Assembly: GCF_003144035.1 (NCBI RefSeq)
Contig: NZ_QFWT01000012.1
Span: 1 to 64,000 of the forward strand
Source of the DNA: Vibrio albus
GTDB taxonomy: Bacteria; Pseudomonadota; Gammaproteobacteria; Enterobacterales; Vibrionaceae
DNA: 64,000 nt
Reading direction: 5' to 3'
The notes below the pieces were generated by a model. The model did not search any database. It was not told where the DNA came from and saw only the letters and a list, made by a program, of their open reading frames with translations. The stretch's first letter is position 1. Each line of letters begins with the position of its first letter. The position numbers and the translations under genes are program-made. Of the stretch, positions 15,315-24,451 are shown piece by piece.

Positions 15315-16738
15315 TTACCGCCTTTTATCGCTTCGATAATCTCTGTGGTCGAGCAGCCATCTTCAAAGTTCAGTACCTTAACTTCGCCACCAGCCGCGAT
15401 AACTTCCGCCCCACCTGCGATGTCTTCCGGCTTATAATCACCACCTTTCACCAACAGGCTTGGCAGCACTTCTGAGATCAGACGCTGCGGCGTATCTTCA
15501 CTAAATGGTACCACCCAGTCTACGGCACCCAAACCAGCCAATACGGCCATGCGGCGATCCGTCGGGTTCACCGGACGCCCAGCCCCTTTCAGGCGACGAA
15601 CGGACTCATCCGTATTCACTGCGACAATCAGGCGATCGCCTAACTCAGCCGCATGGTTCAGGTAAGACACATGACCGGCATGCAAAATGTCAAAACAGCC
15701 GTTGGTCATCACAACGTTTTCACCCTTGGCTCTTGCCTTTTTCACTGCCTCAATCAGGGCAGCTTCCGAAATAATGCCAAAATCGGTGTCTTTACTACCA
15801 TGCACGGCTTCCGCCAGTTCCACCGTCGATACCGTTGAGGTGCCCAGCTTACCGACCACAATACCCGCTGCCGCATTCGCCAGAGCACATGCCTCATCCA
15901 ACTCTTTTCCGGCCGCTACCGATGCCGCTAAGACAGAAATCACTGTATCCCCAGCACCGGTCACATCAAAGACTTCTTTGGCCTGGGTAGGGAGATGGAA
16001 AGGCTCTTTTCCACGCTGCAGTAACGTCATACCATGTTCACTTCGGGTAACCAGAAGCGCCTCGAAATCATAGGCTTCAATCAGTTCCAGTCCCTTTCTG
16101 ATCAGCTCTTCTTCATTCTTCACCTTACCGGTAACCAGCTCAAACTCCGCCATATTCGGCGTCAGAAGAGTCGCTCCACGATAACGCTCAAAGTCAGCCC
16201 CCTTAGGGTCAATAAACACCGGCACACCAGCCGATTTCGCTTTCTGGATCATCGTCTGAACATGCTCCAGAGCCCCTTTAGCATAATCTGAGAACACCAC
16301 CGCTTTCACGTGAGGAAGTGACTGAACCATGCGGGAAAGGAATAATTCGGCATCAATGTTCTCAAACCTATCTTCAAAATCGAGGCGGATAAGTTGCTGT
16401 CCGCGACTCATTACTCTTAGCTTCGTGATAGTTGGGTAGTCGGGAAGGGCAATAAAGTTGCAATTCACTTTTAAAGAATCCAGCGTTTCTGCCAATACGC
16501 TGGCGGGTTCATCTTCCCCGGTTAAACCGATAATACTCGCATGACCACCGAGAGCCGCGATATTCATGGCGACGTTTGCCGCTCCGCCTGGACGCTCCTC
16601 ATTATCTTCCACTTTTACCACAGGAACCGGAGCCTCCGGTGAAATACGTCCCGTTGGACCATACCAGTATCTGTCCAACATGACATCGCCAACAATCAGT
16701 ACTCCAGACGTACTGTAATCAGGCAGAATCGGTTTCAT
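15308..16738 (-). CDS. hldE: Bifunctional heptose 7-phosphate kinase / heptose 1-phosphate adenylyltransferase
   Basis: The protein has 476 residues in two domains. Residues 1-320 form a PfkB/ribokinase fold with RPGGAANVAMN and the DVTGAGDTV anion hole. Residues 345-476 form a cytidylyltransferase-like domain with TNGCFDILHAGHVSYL. It makes ADP-heptose for the lipopolysaccharide inner core. The ATG at 16738 has GGAG 6 nt upstream; a longer in-frame reading starting at 16777 is not supported. It lies 100 bp after glnE, as in E. coli. The stop codon belongs to a repeat module. Confidence 0.96.
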   Translation of the reverse strand: MKPILPDYSTSGVLIVGDVMLDRYWYGPTGRISPEAPVPVVKVEDNEERPGGAANVAMNIAALGGHASIIGLTGEDEPASVLAETLDSLKVNCNFIALPDYPTITKLRVMSRGQQLIRLDFEDRFENIDAELFLSRMVQSLPHVKAVVFSDYAKGALEHVQTMIQKAKSAGVPVFIDPKGADFERYRGATLLTPNMAEFELVTGKVKNEEELIRKGLELIEAYDFEALLVTRSEHGMTLLQRGKEPFHLPTQAKEVFDVTGAGDTVISVLAASVAAGKELDEACALANAAAGIVVGKLGTSTVSTVELAEAVHGSKDTDFGIISEAALIEAVKKARAKGENVVMTNGCFDILHAGHVSYLNHAAELGDRLIVAVNTDESVRRLKGAGRPVNPTDRRMAVLAGLGAVDWVVPFSEDTPQRLISEVLPSLLVKGGDYKPEDIAGGAEVIAAGGEVKVLNFEDGCSTTEIIEAIKGGKG

Positions 16739-16839
16739 AGTTTTCTCCAAAATAGTTAGCTGCGCCAAGTCTAGCACAGCCTCAAGGGCGGCTAAACTAC
16801 TGACGCACAGCCATGTTTATCTTTCAGGCGTATATTGGT

Positions 16840-19686
16840 TTAGCCTAACCACTTATCCCAGTTTTTCTGCACACAGGCTCTCTGATCGACAAACCGGGAT
16901 TCATCGACATCAGCATCAAGATTAAGCAGGTTACGGTGATGGATTTCATTACGAATACTGGTATAAGCCTCCGTCAGCGATAGACTCTCTTCTTCCGTTA
17001 ACACTGAGTGCTGATGCATGGATTCAAAAATACGCACATTGTCAGACCAACGAGTCAATCCTGGGTGTCCCGCGCTGAACCTCAGCACTAAATACTGGGC
17101 GAGAAATTCGACATCGGTGATCCCTCCAAGGTCTTGCTTAAGCATAAAACGTCCTGGTTTTTTACCACCAAGATAAGTACGCATTTTCTCCCGCATATCC
17201 ACCACGTCCTGTCTCAACTTGCCCTCTTCTCGAGGAATGCACAGCACCCGATGACGAATATCCGCGAACGCATTACTCAGGGTCGGATCACCATACAGCA
17301 CTCTGGCACGAACCAGAGCCTGGTGCTCCCAGGTCCACGCTTCCTGATGTTGGTATTCATCAAATGCCTGAGCCGAACTGGCCAGCAAGCCCGATGCGCC
17401 GGACGGCCTTAAACGGGTATCCACTTCATACAGAATGCCTGAGGCAGTACGAACCGAAAAAATATGAATGATTCTCTGTACCAGACGCAGGTAGAACTGA
17501 CGGCCATCGATTTCTTTCTTACCATCGGTATATACATCCGCCGGGCAATCGTGCAGGAATACGAGATCAAGATCGGAATTATACCCCAGCTCCCAGCCGC
17601 CAACTTTGCCATAGCCAATGACAGCAAAGCCACGACCGTCCCGGTTCTTCAGGTGGGTCGGTTCGCCATACTTCTCCCGAACCTGCAGCCATGCCTGGTT
17701 AATGACTGCTTCGACAATGGCTTCAGCCAGATAGGTCAAATGATCACTGACCTTCATCACCGGCAGAACTCCTGCAATGTCAGCCGCAGCGATACGAAGG
17801 ATACAGGTCTGCTTAAACTGACGTAGAGCCTCCAGCTGCTGTTCCATGTCTTCTTCTGGGATCCGGGCCAGATATTCCGTTAATTCCACTTTATAAGACT
17901 CAAGAGGAACCGGGTTATACAGCTGTTTAGGATCAAGCAGCTCATCAAGCAGAATTGGATATTTACCTAGCTGCTCTGAAACCATGGGACTCGCTGTGCA
18001 AAGCCGCACCAGTTGAGTCAGAGCAGAAGGGTTTTCTTCTAGTAACTCAAGGTATGCTGTCCGGGTAACAATTTTACCCAACAGATGCAGGACCCGAGAT
18101 AATCCAAATCGGGCATCTTTATGAGCAAACACGGCTTGAAAGACTTTCGGCATCAGACGATTAAGGACCTCCCGTCCTCTGGGGCCCAGTGTTTTTTTCG
18201 CTAAACCATCCTTAAAGTCAGTGATCACTTTTTGATCTGCGGTTACCTCTGCACTGTGAAGATCCTCAAGCAGAATGTGCTCAATAACCTCCGGCTTATG
18301 CACCATATCCCAAAGCTCGGAAAAATGAGGCTCTACCGCCACAGATTCCTCATCGTCATCACCAATAAGCTTATCGAAGACACTATGAACATGGCGCATA
18401 TGTTCCTGTGTTGCCTGAAGCAGAGCTTCCCAGCATGAGAACCCCATAGCAAAAGCCAGTTTTTCCTGTTCCAGAGGTGAGTCTGGCAGCGTCTGGGTCT
18501 GCTTATCTGCCATCGCCTGCAGCAGGTTTTCCTGTTTTCTCAGAAAACGGTAAGCCTCTTCCAGTCCGACAACCTCATCGGCATCTATCAACCCCAGTTC
18601 CCGTATTGATACAAGGGTTTCCAATAGCCCACGTTTGCGCAAACCCGGCTCCCGGCCTCCACGAATCAACTGGAAAACCTGCGCAATAAATTCCACTTCT
18701 CTTATGCCACCGGAACCGAGCTTAATATTGTTGTGCAGACCTCTGCGTCGCACTTCACTGGAAATCATTGACTTCATCCGCCTCAGAGACTGAATGGCAC
18801 TAAAATCAATATAGCGTCGGAAAACAAATGGTCGCAGCATCTGCCGAAGCTGCTGATACTCAGGATACATCTCACGGCCCATCACCCGCGCTTTGACCAT
18901 GGCATAACGTTCCCAGTCACGCCCCTGCTCCTGATAATAATCCTCAATCGCAGCATAACTCATGACCAAAGGGCCACTTTCACCAAACGGCCTTAACCGC
19001 ATATCAACCCGATAACAGAACCCATCCAGAGTCTGTTGATCGAGCGCCTTAATAATGCGTTGGCCCAGACGGGTAAAAAACTGTGCATTGGCAATACTAC
19101 GGCGTGCTCCCTGAGTTTCACCATTTTCCGGGTAGGTAAAGATCAAATCGATATCGGATGAGAAGTTCAGTTCCCCCCCACCCAACTTACCCATACCAAT
19201 GATCAACATGGGTTGAGGCTCGCCTTGTTCATTACAGGGTGTCCCCCACTCCTGACAACATGCCTGATACAGCCACTGATACGTTTCAAAAATCATGGCT
19301 TCGGCCAGCTCTGACAGATGCCTGAGGCTCTCTTCCAGTTCCCATTCACCCAGAAAATCCCGCCACGCTATACATACCATCTCGCGACAACGGAATTCCC
19401 TGAGCAGCCGAAGACCGGTGGCTTCATCGGGACAACTATCCAACCGCTGTTTCAGCTCCCGCCGGTAACCTTCCGCCCGGTCTGTTTTCTCCAGCATAGC
19501 CGGAAGCTCTTCAGCCAAGGTGGCGTTCCGGTTAAACGCTTCCCGAATAAATACGCTAAGCCCCAGCACCTGATGTAACTGCTCCAGCCGGAATTCCGGC
19601 CAGGTCTGTATCGATTGCTGCGCTTGTGGATTAAGCTGGTTAAAAGCCGCTGTCGCTTCTGCTTGTAATATTTCTGGTAATGACAT
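16840..19686 (-). CDS. glnE: Bifunctional glutamine synthetase adenylyltransferase/deadenylylase
   Basis: The protein has 948 residues with the duplicated nucleotidyltransferase layout: GMGKLGGGELNFSSDIDL in the N-terminal half (deadenylylase) and GYGKVGGWELGYNSDLDL in the C-terminal half (adenylylase), each followed by a helical GlnD-PII-linked domain. It adjusts glutamine synthetase activity to nitrogen status together with PII. Length is normal for the family. A dyad lies directly upstream at 19702-19739. Confidence 0.97.
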   Translation of the reverse strand: MSLPEILQAEATAAFNQLNPQAQQSIQTWPEFRLEQLHQVLGLSVFIREAFNRNATLAEELPAMLEKTDRAEGYRRELKQRLDSCPDEATGLRLLREFRCREMVCIAWRDFLGEWELEESLRHLSELAEAMIFETYQWLYQACCQEWGTPCNEQGEPQPMLIIGMGKLGGGELNFSSDIDLIFTYPENGETQGARRSIANAQFFTRLGQRIIKALDQQTLDGFCYRVDMRLRPFGESGPLVMSYAAIEDYYQEQGRDWERYAMVKARVMGREMYPEYQQLRQMLRPFVFRRYIDFSAIQSLRRMKSMISSEVRRRGLHNNIKLGSGGIREVEFIAQVFQLIRGGREPGLRKRGLLETLVSIRELGLIDADEVVGLEEAYRFLRKQENLLQAMADKQTQTLPDSPLEQEKLAFAMGFSCWEALLQATQEHMRHVHSVFDKLIGDDDEESVAVEPHFSELWDMVHKPEVIEHILLEDLHSAEVTADQKVITDFKDGLAKKTLGPRGREVLNRLMPKVFQAVFAHKDARFGLSRVLHLLGKIVTRTAYLELLEENPSALTQLVRLCTASPMVSEQLGKYPILLDELLDPKQLYNPVPLESYKVELTEYLARIPEEDMEQQLEALRQFKQTCILRIAAADIAGVLPVMKVSDHLTYLAEAIVEAVINQAWLQVREKYGEPTHLKNRDGRGFAVIGYGKVGGWELGYNSDLDLVFLHDCPADVYTDGKKEIDGRQFYLRLVQRIIHIFSVRTASGILYEVDTRLRPSGASGLLASSAQAFDEYQHQEAWTWEHQALVRARVLYGDPTLSNAFADIRHRVLCIPREEGKLRQDVVDMREKMRTYLGGKKPGRFMLKQDLGGITDVEFLAQYLVLRFSAGHPGLTRWSDNVRIFESMHQHSVLTEEESLSLTEAYTSIRNEIHHRNLLNLDADVDESRFVDQRACVQKNWDKWLG

Positions 19687-19701
19687 GCAACATTCCTGAG
19701 T

Positions 19702-19739
19702 AGGTACAAGTGAGTATACTTGTATAAATAATAGTACCT
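19702..19739. promoter_or_regulatory. Nested dyad symmetry in the glnE promoter region
   Basis: TACAAGT (19705-19711) and ACTTGTA (19718-19724) are perfect inverted 7-mers with a 6-bp spacer; an outer pair AGGTAC (19702-19707) and GTACCT (19734-19739) encloses them. On the minus strand TATACT within the spacer could be a -10 element, so a bound repressor could block it. No regulator is identified. Confidence 0.4.
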
Positions 19740-19745
19740 TAGCAA

Positions 19746-19777
19746 TAAAAAACGCCCGCTAAAATAGAGCGGGCGTT
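19746..19777 (-). terminator. Intrinsic terminator after the chemoreceptor gene
   Basis: On the minus strand AACGCCCGCT pairs perfectly with AGCGGGCGTT around a 7-nt loop, followed by six T. Confidence 0.92.
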
Positions 19778-19817
19778 CTGCTTGATGTTTCTTTAATGAG
19801 AATGATGGCGTCGTGAA

Positions 19818-21419
19818 TCAGATCTTGAAGGATTGAATCTTCTTATCCAGCTCTTCCGCATTACTCTGCATCACTTCAGAAGTTTCCAGAAGTTCTGTCA
19901 CAACGGTTACGGATGCTTCCACCAGTTCTCGAACATTGGTCAGGTTCTGGTTCATTTCTTCCGCCACACTGCTCTGTTCACCTGCCGCCGTTGCGATCTG
20001 GAAGTTCATATCATTAATTTGTTCAACTTGTGCAACAATACCATCCAGTTCGATACCGGCATTGTTTACCAGTTCCACGCCTTCTGCGGCTTCTACAACG
20101 CTCTTCTCCATCAGTTCAACCGCAGAGCTGGCACTCGCCTGAAGCTGAGAAATCATTTCCTGAATCTCTACCGTAGCTGACTGTGTCCGCTGAGCCAGAT
20201 TACGCACTTCATCCGCAACCACCGCGAAACCACGTCCGGCTTCACCGGCACGCGCAGCCTCAATCGCCGCGTTCAGAGCCAGAAGGTTAGTTTGTTCAGA
20301 GATACCCTGAATGGTACCGACAACGCTACCGATAGCTTCTACACGCTCTTCCACCTGGTTCACTGCCCCGGCAGACTCCGCTATATCCGTAGAAAGCTCA
20401 TTCATTTTGCTGACACTGTTCTGCACAAACTGCTGACCGGTTCTTGCCTGCTCAGAAGCACTTTCTGTGACTGATGACGCATTCTGTGCATGTTCGGCCA
20501 CGGTCTGAACCGTTGACGTCATCTCACTCATGGCGGTAGCTAACTGGTCAATTTCGGCAAATTCTTCCTGAGCAGACTCTTTTGTTTCCGACATACTCAG
20601 GGTCATAACTTCCGTCAGGGCTGAGAGTTCTTCCGACGAACTAAGCTGAGCCTTGATCATATCCTGTAGCTGAGCACGGGTACTTTCCAGCTCACGAGCC
20701 AGATCACCGTATTCATCTTTACAGTCCATTTCTATCGGGTTGGATAAATCTCGGTTCGCCATGTTCTGAATACTGCTTCCGACATACTTTGTCTGGCGAA
20801 GCATAATAGAAGCCGCTAAGAACAAAATAGCCAGGAACATCACGATCATAAGTACCGTTTGCCAGATAACCTCAACGATATAACTGTCATAGTGAGACTG
20901 AGCAACGGCTTCATTTTGCGAGGCAACAACCACCCAGTCAGCGGCCTTAAGTTTCGCACCATGTTCAAAGCGCTTCCCACCTTCCAGAACAAAACCAACA
21001 TCCGATGTAAGGTTATTGATGATCTGGGAAACTGACTGCCCGTCAGTGGTGGTTCTCTTAAGATCATTAATAGAGGAGACGCCCGGCAATCCAACCACTT
21101 TGCCACTGTCCAGCTGGATAAGATAGGAGTAGTGCTGTTTATCATTTTCTCCGGTGATATCAGAGAATGCTCTTTCAGCCAGTGTTTTCTCTTTGCTGTT
21201 CAGCAAAACGTTATCCAGAAACTTAGCTTGCGCCAGAGAAATATCTCGTGCCTGATCTTTCTGCACCATTACCACAGAGTGATAGAAGGTATGAGCATCC
21301 CATAATTGCTTGCCAACCAGAACCAAGCTACTGAATACCATCAAAATAATCAGCTTAGGAACCAGGCGAACATCAGTAATAATTCTTTCCCATGGCTTTA
21401 TTTGCATACCTGCCATCAT
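19818..21419 (-). CDS. Methyl-accepting chemotaxis protein
   Basis: The protein has 533 residues. It has a transmembrane helix near 22-42, a periplasmic sensor of about 145 residues (single-Cache size), a second helix near 190-210, a HAMP-like segment, and a cytoplasmic signalling domain. The hairpin tip contains EQTNLLALNAAIEAARAGE and GRGFAVVADEVRNLAQRT, the CheA/CheW-binding signature. It ends SFKI without a CheR-tethering pentapeptide. GGAG lies 5 nt before the first of two adjacent ATG codons. The ligand is not predictable. It is a single gene between glnE and ygiF, ending at its own terminator. Confidence 0.93.
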   Translation of the reverse strand: MMAGMQIKPWERIITDVRLVPKLIILMVFSSLVLVGKQLWDAHTFYHSVVMVQKDQARDISLAQAKFLDNVLLNSKEKTLAERAFSDITGENDKQHYSYLIQLDSGKVVGLPGVSSINDLKRTTTDGQSVSQIINNLTSDVGFVLEGGKRFEHGAKLKAADWVVVASQNEAVAQSHYDSYIVEVIWQTVLMIVMFLAILFLAASIMLRQTKYVGSSIQNMANRDLSNPIEMDCKDEYGDLARELESTRAQLQDMIKAQLSSSEELSALTEVMTLSMSETKESAQEEFAEIDQLATAMSEMTSTVQTVAEHAQNASSVTESASEQARTGQQFVQNSVSKMNELSTDIAESAGAVNQVEERVEAIGSVVGTIQGISEQTNLLALNAAIEAARAGEAGRGFAVVADEVRNLAQRTQSATVEIQEMISQLQASASSAVELMEKSVVEAAEGVELVNNAGIELDGIVAQVEQINDMNFQIATAAGEQSSVAEEMNQNLTNVRELVEASVTVVTELLETSEVMQSNAEELDKKIQSFKI

Positions 21420-21817
21420 CTATTCTCCACTTTTCCAACCTCAAACAGCTTTACATCTATGAATGATACGGCTTAGCCATACCATGACCATGCAAGCGAA
21501 AATGTACAACTGCGTTGTTTGCGTTCTATTTATTTCGAGCCTCGTATGAAAAGACATCATATCAAAACAATGCCTCTCAACTGAGTCTAATCTCACTATT
21601 CTGTCGATTCTTATCCGTATTTGTGATCTCTGCATACCGTCTGCAAAGCGGTAAACCAGAGAGCTCTAACTATTATCGACTTGAATACAGTTTACTGAAG
21701 TACTTTTATCCACGATTAGAGCTATCTCCCACTTAAAGTCAATTCTTGCCATATCCTGAAGAACAATGAGCTATAAAGAAAAATACAACCTTTAAACACA
21801 TAAAAATATACACATAC
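21420..21817. other. Intergenic region upstream of the chemoreceptor gene
   Basis: About 400 bp with no supported gene. It must hold the chemoreceptor promoter. I looked for a flagellar sigma-28 pattern (TAAA, 15 bp, GCCGATAA) and saw only a mis-spaced approximation, so none is called. Short open frames here lack ribosome sites. Confidence 0.5.
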
Positions 21818-21848
21818 AAAAAAAGGGAGAAAACCAGCGGTTTCTCCC
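21818..21848 (-). terminator. Intrinsic terminator after ygiF
   Basis: On the minus strand GGGAGAAA pairs with TTTCTCCC around an 8-nt GC-rich loop, followed by a run of seven T. Confidence 0.9.
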
Positions 21849-21877
21849 TGAATATTGTTTCCTTATTCCTGCTTTGG

Positions 21878-23395
21878 TTACGCTGTCCAGTAAGGTTGCG
21901 CTTCCAGTCCAATCACTCTGGTCTGTTCCATGGCATGTAATATGGAACCTTCCTGCCGGGTCAGCCACTTTTCCAGTTGCTTGCGTTCATCTTCTTCCAG
22001 TTCATCAACCAATTGCTGCAATGGAGATAATATCAACAGGTCATCAATACCCTGGAGAAGATCCGACCAGGGCATCCGGAAAGCTTCCCTGCTTTCCTCT
22101 TCATAAAGAGAAGCAAAGCAAACCCCCGTGTACATATTGCGCATCAGGCGATACTCCTGATCGACGTATTCCTGCCGCGTCAGTGGCTTCTCCGGAGGGA
22201 AAGATTCCAGTAACTCAGCCCAGGATCGATCAAGCTGTTTCTCTGAAAAACGACGAATCGGCTTAGCCATTTTATTTCTGGCTTTTTCATCCAGAAACGG
22301 TTGCCACCCACGCGATAGAAGCCAACGGCTCAGATCCAGCAATAATCCGGCATACCGTGCGGATTGAAGCAAAGTAATACTCTGCTCTCTGGATGGTAAA
22401 TTTTCTCTCTGCTCTGTAAGTTGTTTCACCAGCCATTTACGAGCATCCAGTTTGCGCAGCACATGCCCTTTATCTTCACAAAGACTGTCCAGGTAATTAG
22501 CGGTTTTGTGCCAGCTAAGCTCCTGCTCCAGCCATTTTAATTCCTGACGCAGAATAGCACTGGCCCGTCTGGGTACAATACCGCCAAATACCGTCAGTAT
22601 CTGTCGGATAAAGGAAATGGCATTACTGATTTCCCTTAATGCCTCCAGAGAGTCGCGTTCAAAAAATATCTGCTCATGGTAATGCCAGTGAGAAAGCGCG
22701 TGTTCCAGAGATTTGATAAAACAGCTTTCTACCGTATCGTTACTGTCTGTCGCCACCAGAGGTAATTCTTCGATGCGATCGCCCTCATACCCCTGAGCCA
22801 GACGATAACCTCGGGCCGCTTTACTCAGGTTACCCAGACGCATTCCCCCACCTTCAATAATGGTTCTGGCCAGAGTAAACAGGGATTCTGTCTGTCCGGA
22901 TTTAAGTTCCAGCTCTACCTCGGCAATCGGTTCTTCCTTTTCACCGGCCACGACATGTCCGTGATCAAAAGCAACTTCGATCTGACTACCATCCGGCATA
23001 CCGATCAGCCATTGCTCACGGGTAAAATTAGTTGAAAACAGGGGAATAAGTTCAGATTGCAGTTCTTCGGGAGTTTTACCGTAGGGCCAGATATCGGCCG
23101 GGTGAAGGGATAGGTCAGGAGAGTTACTCGTATGCTCGGCATTAAACTCCGGCCTCTGATGTAAACCGGCAACAACACGACCAGACGTTTTTACCGTCTG
23201 AACAAACACATCGTCAAAACGGCGTATACGCAAACCGATATCATGCTGCCGCAACCAGTTGTCAGAAGTATCAAAATAAGTGTTACCAAGATCTCTGCAA
23301 CTGTGCTGAAGAATTTTAGTGTCGGCGATTTTTGTCTTTAGTTGTTCTGAAAAATCAGGTGATACAAAAAACTTCAGTTCTATCTCGGTTTCCAT
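21878..23395 (-). CDS. ygiF: Inorganic triphosphatase, CYTH-CHAD protein YgiF
   Basis: The protein has 505 residues. Residues 1-200 form a CYTH domain with the ExExK signature EIELK at the N-terminus and paired acidic strands (EVELELKSG). Residues 215-500 form a helical CHAD domain rich in conserved His/Arg. E. coli YgiF hydrolyses tripolyphosphate; CHAD domains bind polyphosphate. The gene lies next to a phosphate transporter pair (divergent), which fits a phosphate or polyphosphate theme. AGGTAG 6 nt before the ATG supports the start. Confidence 0.92.
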   Translation of the reverse strand: METEIELKFFVSPDFSEQLKTKIADTKILQHSCRDLGNTYFDTSDNWLRQHDIGLRIRRFDDVFVQTVKTSGRVVAGLHQRPEFNAEHTSNSPDLSLHPADIWPYGKTPEELQSELIPLFSTNFTREQWLIGMPDGSQIEVAFDHGHVVAGEKEEPIAEVELELKSGQTESLFTLARTIIEGGGMRLGNLSKAARGYRLAQGYEGDRIEELPLVATDSNDTVESCFIKSLEHALSHWHYHEQIFFERDSLEALREISNAISFIRQILTVFGGIVPRRASAILRQELKWLEQELSWHKTANYLDSLCEDKGHVLRKLDARKWLVKQLTEQRENLPSREQSITLLQSARYAGLLLDLSRWLLSRGWQPFLDEKARNKMAKPIRRFSEKQLDRSWAELLESFPPEKPLTRQEYVDQEYRLMRNMYTGVCFASLYEEESREAFRMPWSDLLQGIDDLLILSPLQQLVDELEEDERKQLEKWLTRQEGSILHAMEQTRVIGLEAQPYWTA

Positions 23396-23467
23396 CTGTT
23401 CTACCTTTTAGGGACAATGGCAACAGCATATTGCCTAATTTATATCTGGGCAAGAGTTGAAATCGGT

Positions 23468-23476
23468 TTATCCACA
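23468..23476 (+). promoter_or_regulatory. Perfect DnaA-box 9-mer in the ygiF/phoU-like intergenic region
   Basis: TTATCCACA matches the strong DnaA-box consensus. It is single, about 70 bp upstream of ygiF and 180 bp upstream of the plus-strand gene. The surrounding 23396-23648 gap carries no gene and no clear Pho box. Confidence 0.4.
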
Positions 23477-23648
23477 CAAAATTGCCCCCCGGCAGAGCCA
23501 GTTATAAACAATAAAAACCCTTATACATGATCTAAAACAGTTTTAAAGATGGATTGATTCGGTTACCATGCGCACCTTTATAGCCATCGCACAACATTTC
23601 ACCAAAGTGTGACTGTTATTTTTAAGGTTATAGTTTTAGGTTTTGACC

Positions 23649-24329
23649 ATGCCAGTAAATACCATTATGGGGTTGTTCGCAAAGTCCCCTATCAAACCTT
23701 TGCAACGCCACGTTGTGTGCGTAAATGAATGCTGCTCTCACCTAATCGGCTTTTTTGAAGCCTGTCATGAAGGTGACTGGACCAAGGCGGAAGAAATCCG
23801 TGCAACGATCTCTCAACTGGAGAGAGACGCTGATGTGCTTAAACGTGAAATCCGTCTTAAGTTACCTAGTGGTCTGTTTATGCCGGTCAGTCGCACTGAC
23901 TTGTTGAGTCTTCTCACTCAACAGGACAAGCTGGCCAACCTTGCCAAAGATATTGCCGGTCGAGTCATCGGCCGTCAGCTCGCTATTCCCGAACCTATTC
24001 ACGAAAAATTTATCGCCTATGTTAAGCGCTGTCTCGATGCCTCCGCTCAAGCGCAAAAAGTGATCAGTGAACTGGATGAATTGCTAGAGACCGGATTCCG
24101 GGGACGGGAAGTAACACTTGTTGCTGAAATGATCCATCAACTGGACGAAATCGAAGATGATACAGATGCGATGCAGATCGAACTTCGTCAGATGCTGATG
24201 GCTATCGAATCCGAATATAATCCGATAGATGTCATTTTCTTATACAAAATTCTAGAGTGGGTTGGTGCTATTGCCGACCAGGCTCAGCGCGTAGGCTCAC
24301 GACTAGAAATGATGCTTGCCCGCTCTTAA
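23649..24329 (+). CDS. PhoU-like regulator of the Pit transporter (DUF47, TIGR00153 family)
   Basis: This 226-residue, nearly all-helical protein starts MPVNTIMGLFAKSPIKPLQ and has the DUF47 pattern with repeated acidic helices (EIEDDTDAMQIELRQML). Family members are distant PhoU relatives found beside pit genes and thought to regulate them. The ATG at 23649 follows a TTG two codons earlier that could also be read. It is 122 bp upstream of pit, with a 13-bp perfect hairpin in between. No transmembrane segment. Confidence 0.9.
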   Translation: MPVNTIMGLFAKSPIKPLQRHVVCVNECCSHLIGFFEACHEGDWTKAEEIRATISQLERDADVLKREIRLKLPSGLFMPVSRTDLLSLLTQQDKLANLAKDIAGRVIGRQLAIPEPIHEKFIAYVKRCLDASAQAQKVISELDELLETGFRGREVTLVAEMIHQLDEIEDDTDAMQIELRQMLMAIESEYNPIDVIFLYKILEWVGAIADQAQRVGSRLEMMLARS

Positions 24330-24362
24330 TTAATCCGGAGAAAACATAAAACGTACTGTAGA

Positions 24363-24397
24363 CTTTGAAGCTAACTTCAAAAAGGTTAGCTTCAAAG
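24363..24397 (+). promoter_or_regulatory. Perfect 13-bp hairpin between the PhoU-like gene and pit
   Basis: CTTTGAAGCTAAC (24363-24375) and GTTAGCTTCAAAG (24385-24397) are exact inverted copies with a 9-nt loop, followed by TGTTTTTG and further T-rich sequence. It could be an attenuator or partial terminator setting the ratio of regulator to transporter, or an mRNA processing site. Confidence 0.65.
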
Positions 24398-24451
24398 TGT
24401 TTTTGTGCGTTTTCGTTTTCTGATTTTGTTATCCAACAACTAGGTATTACC

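Noticed and set aside
21420..21817. Flagellar sigma-28 promoter for the chemoreceptor gene
   Set aside because: TAAA and GTCGATAA occur but about 10 bp apart where 15 is needed.
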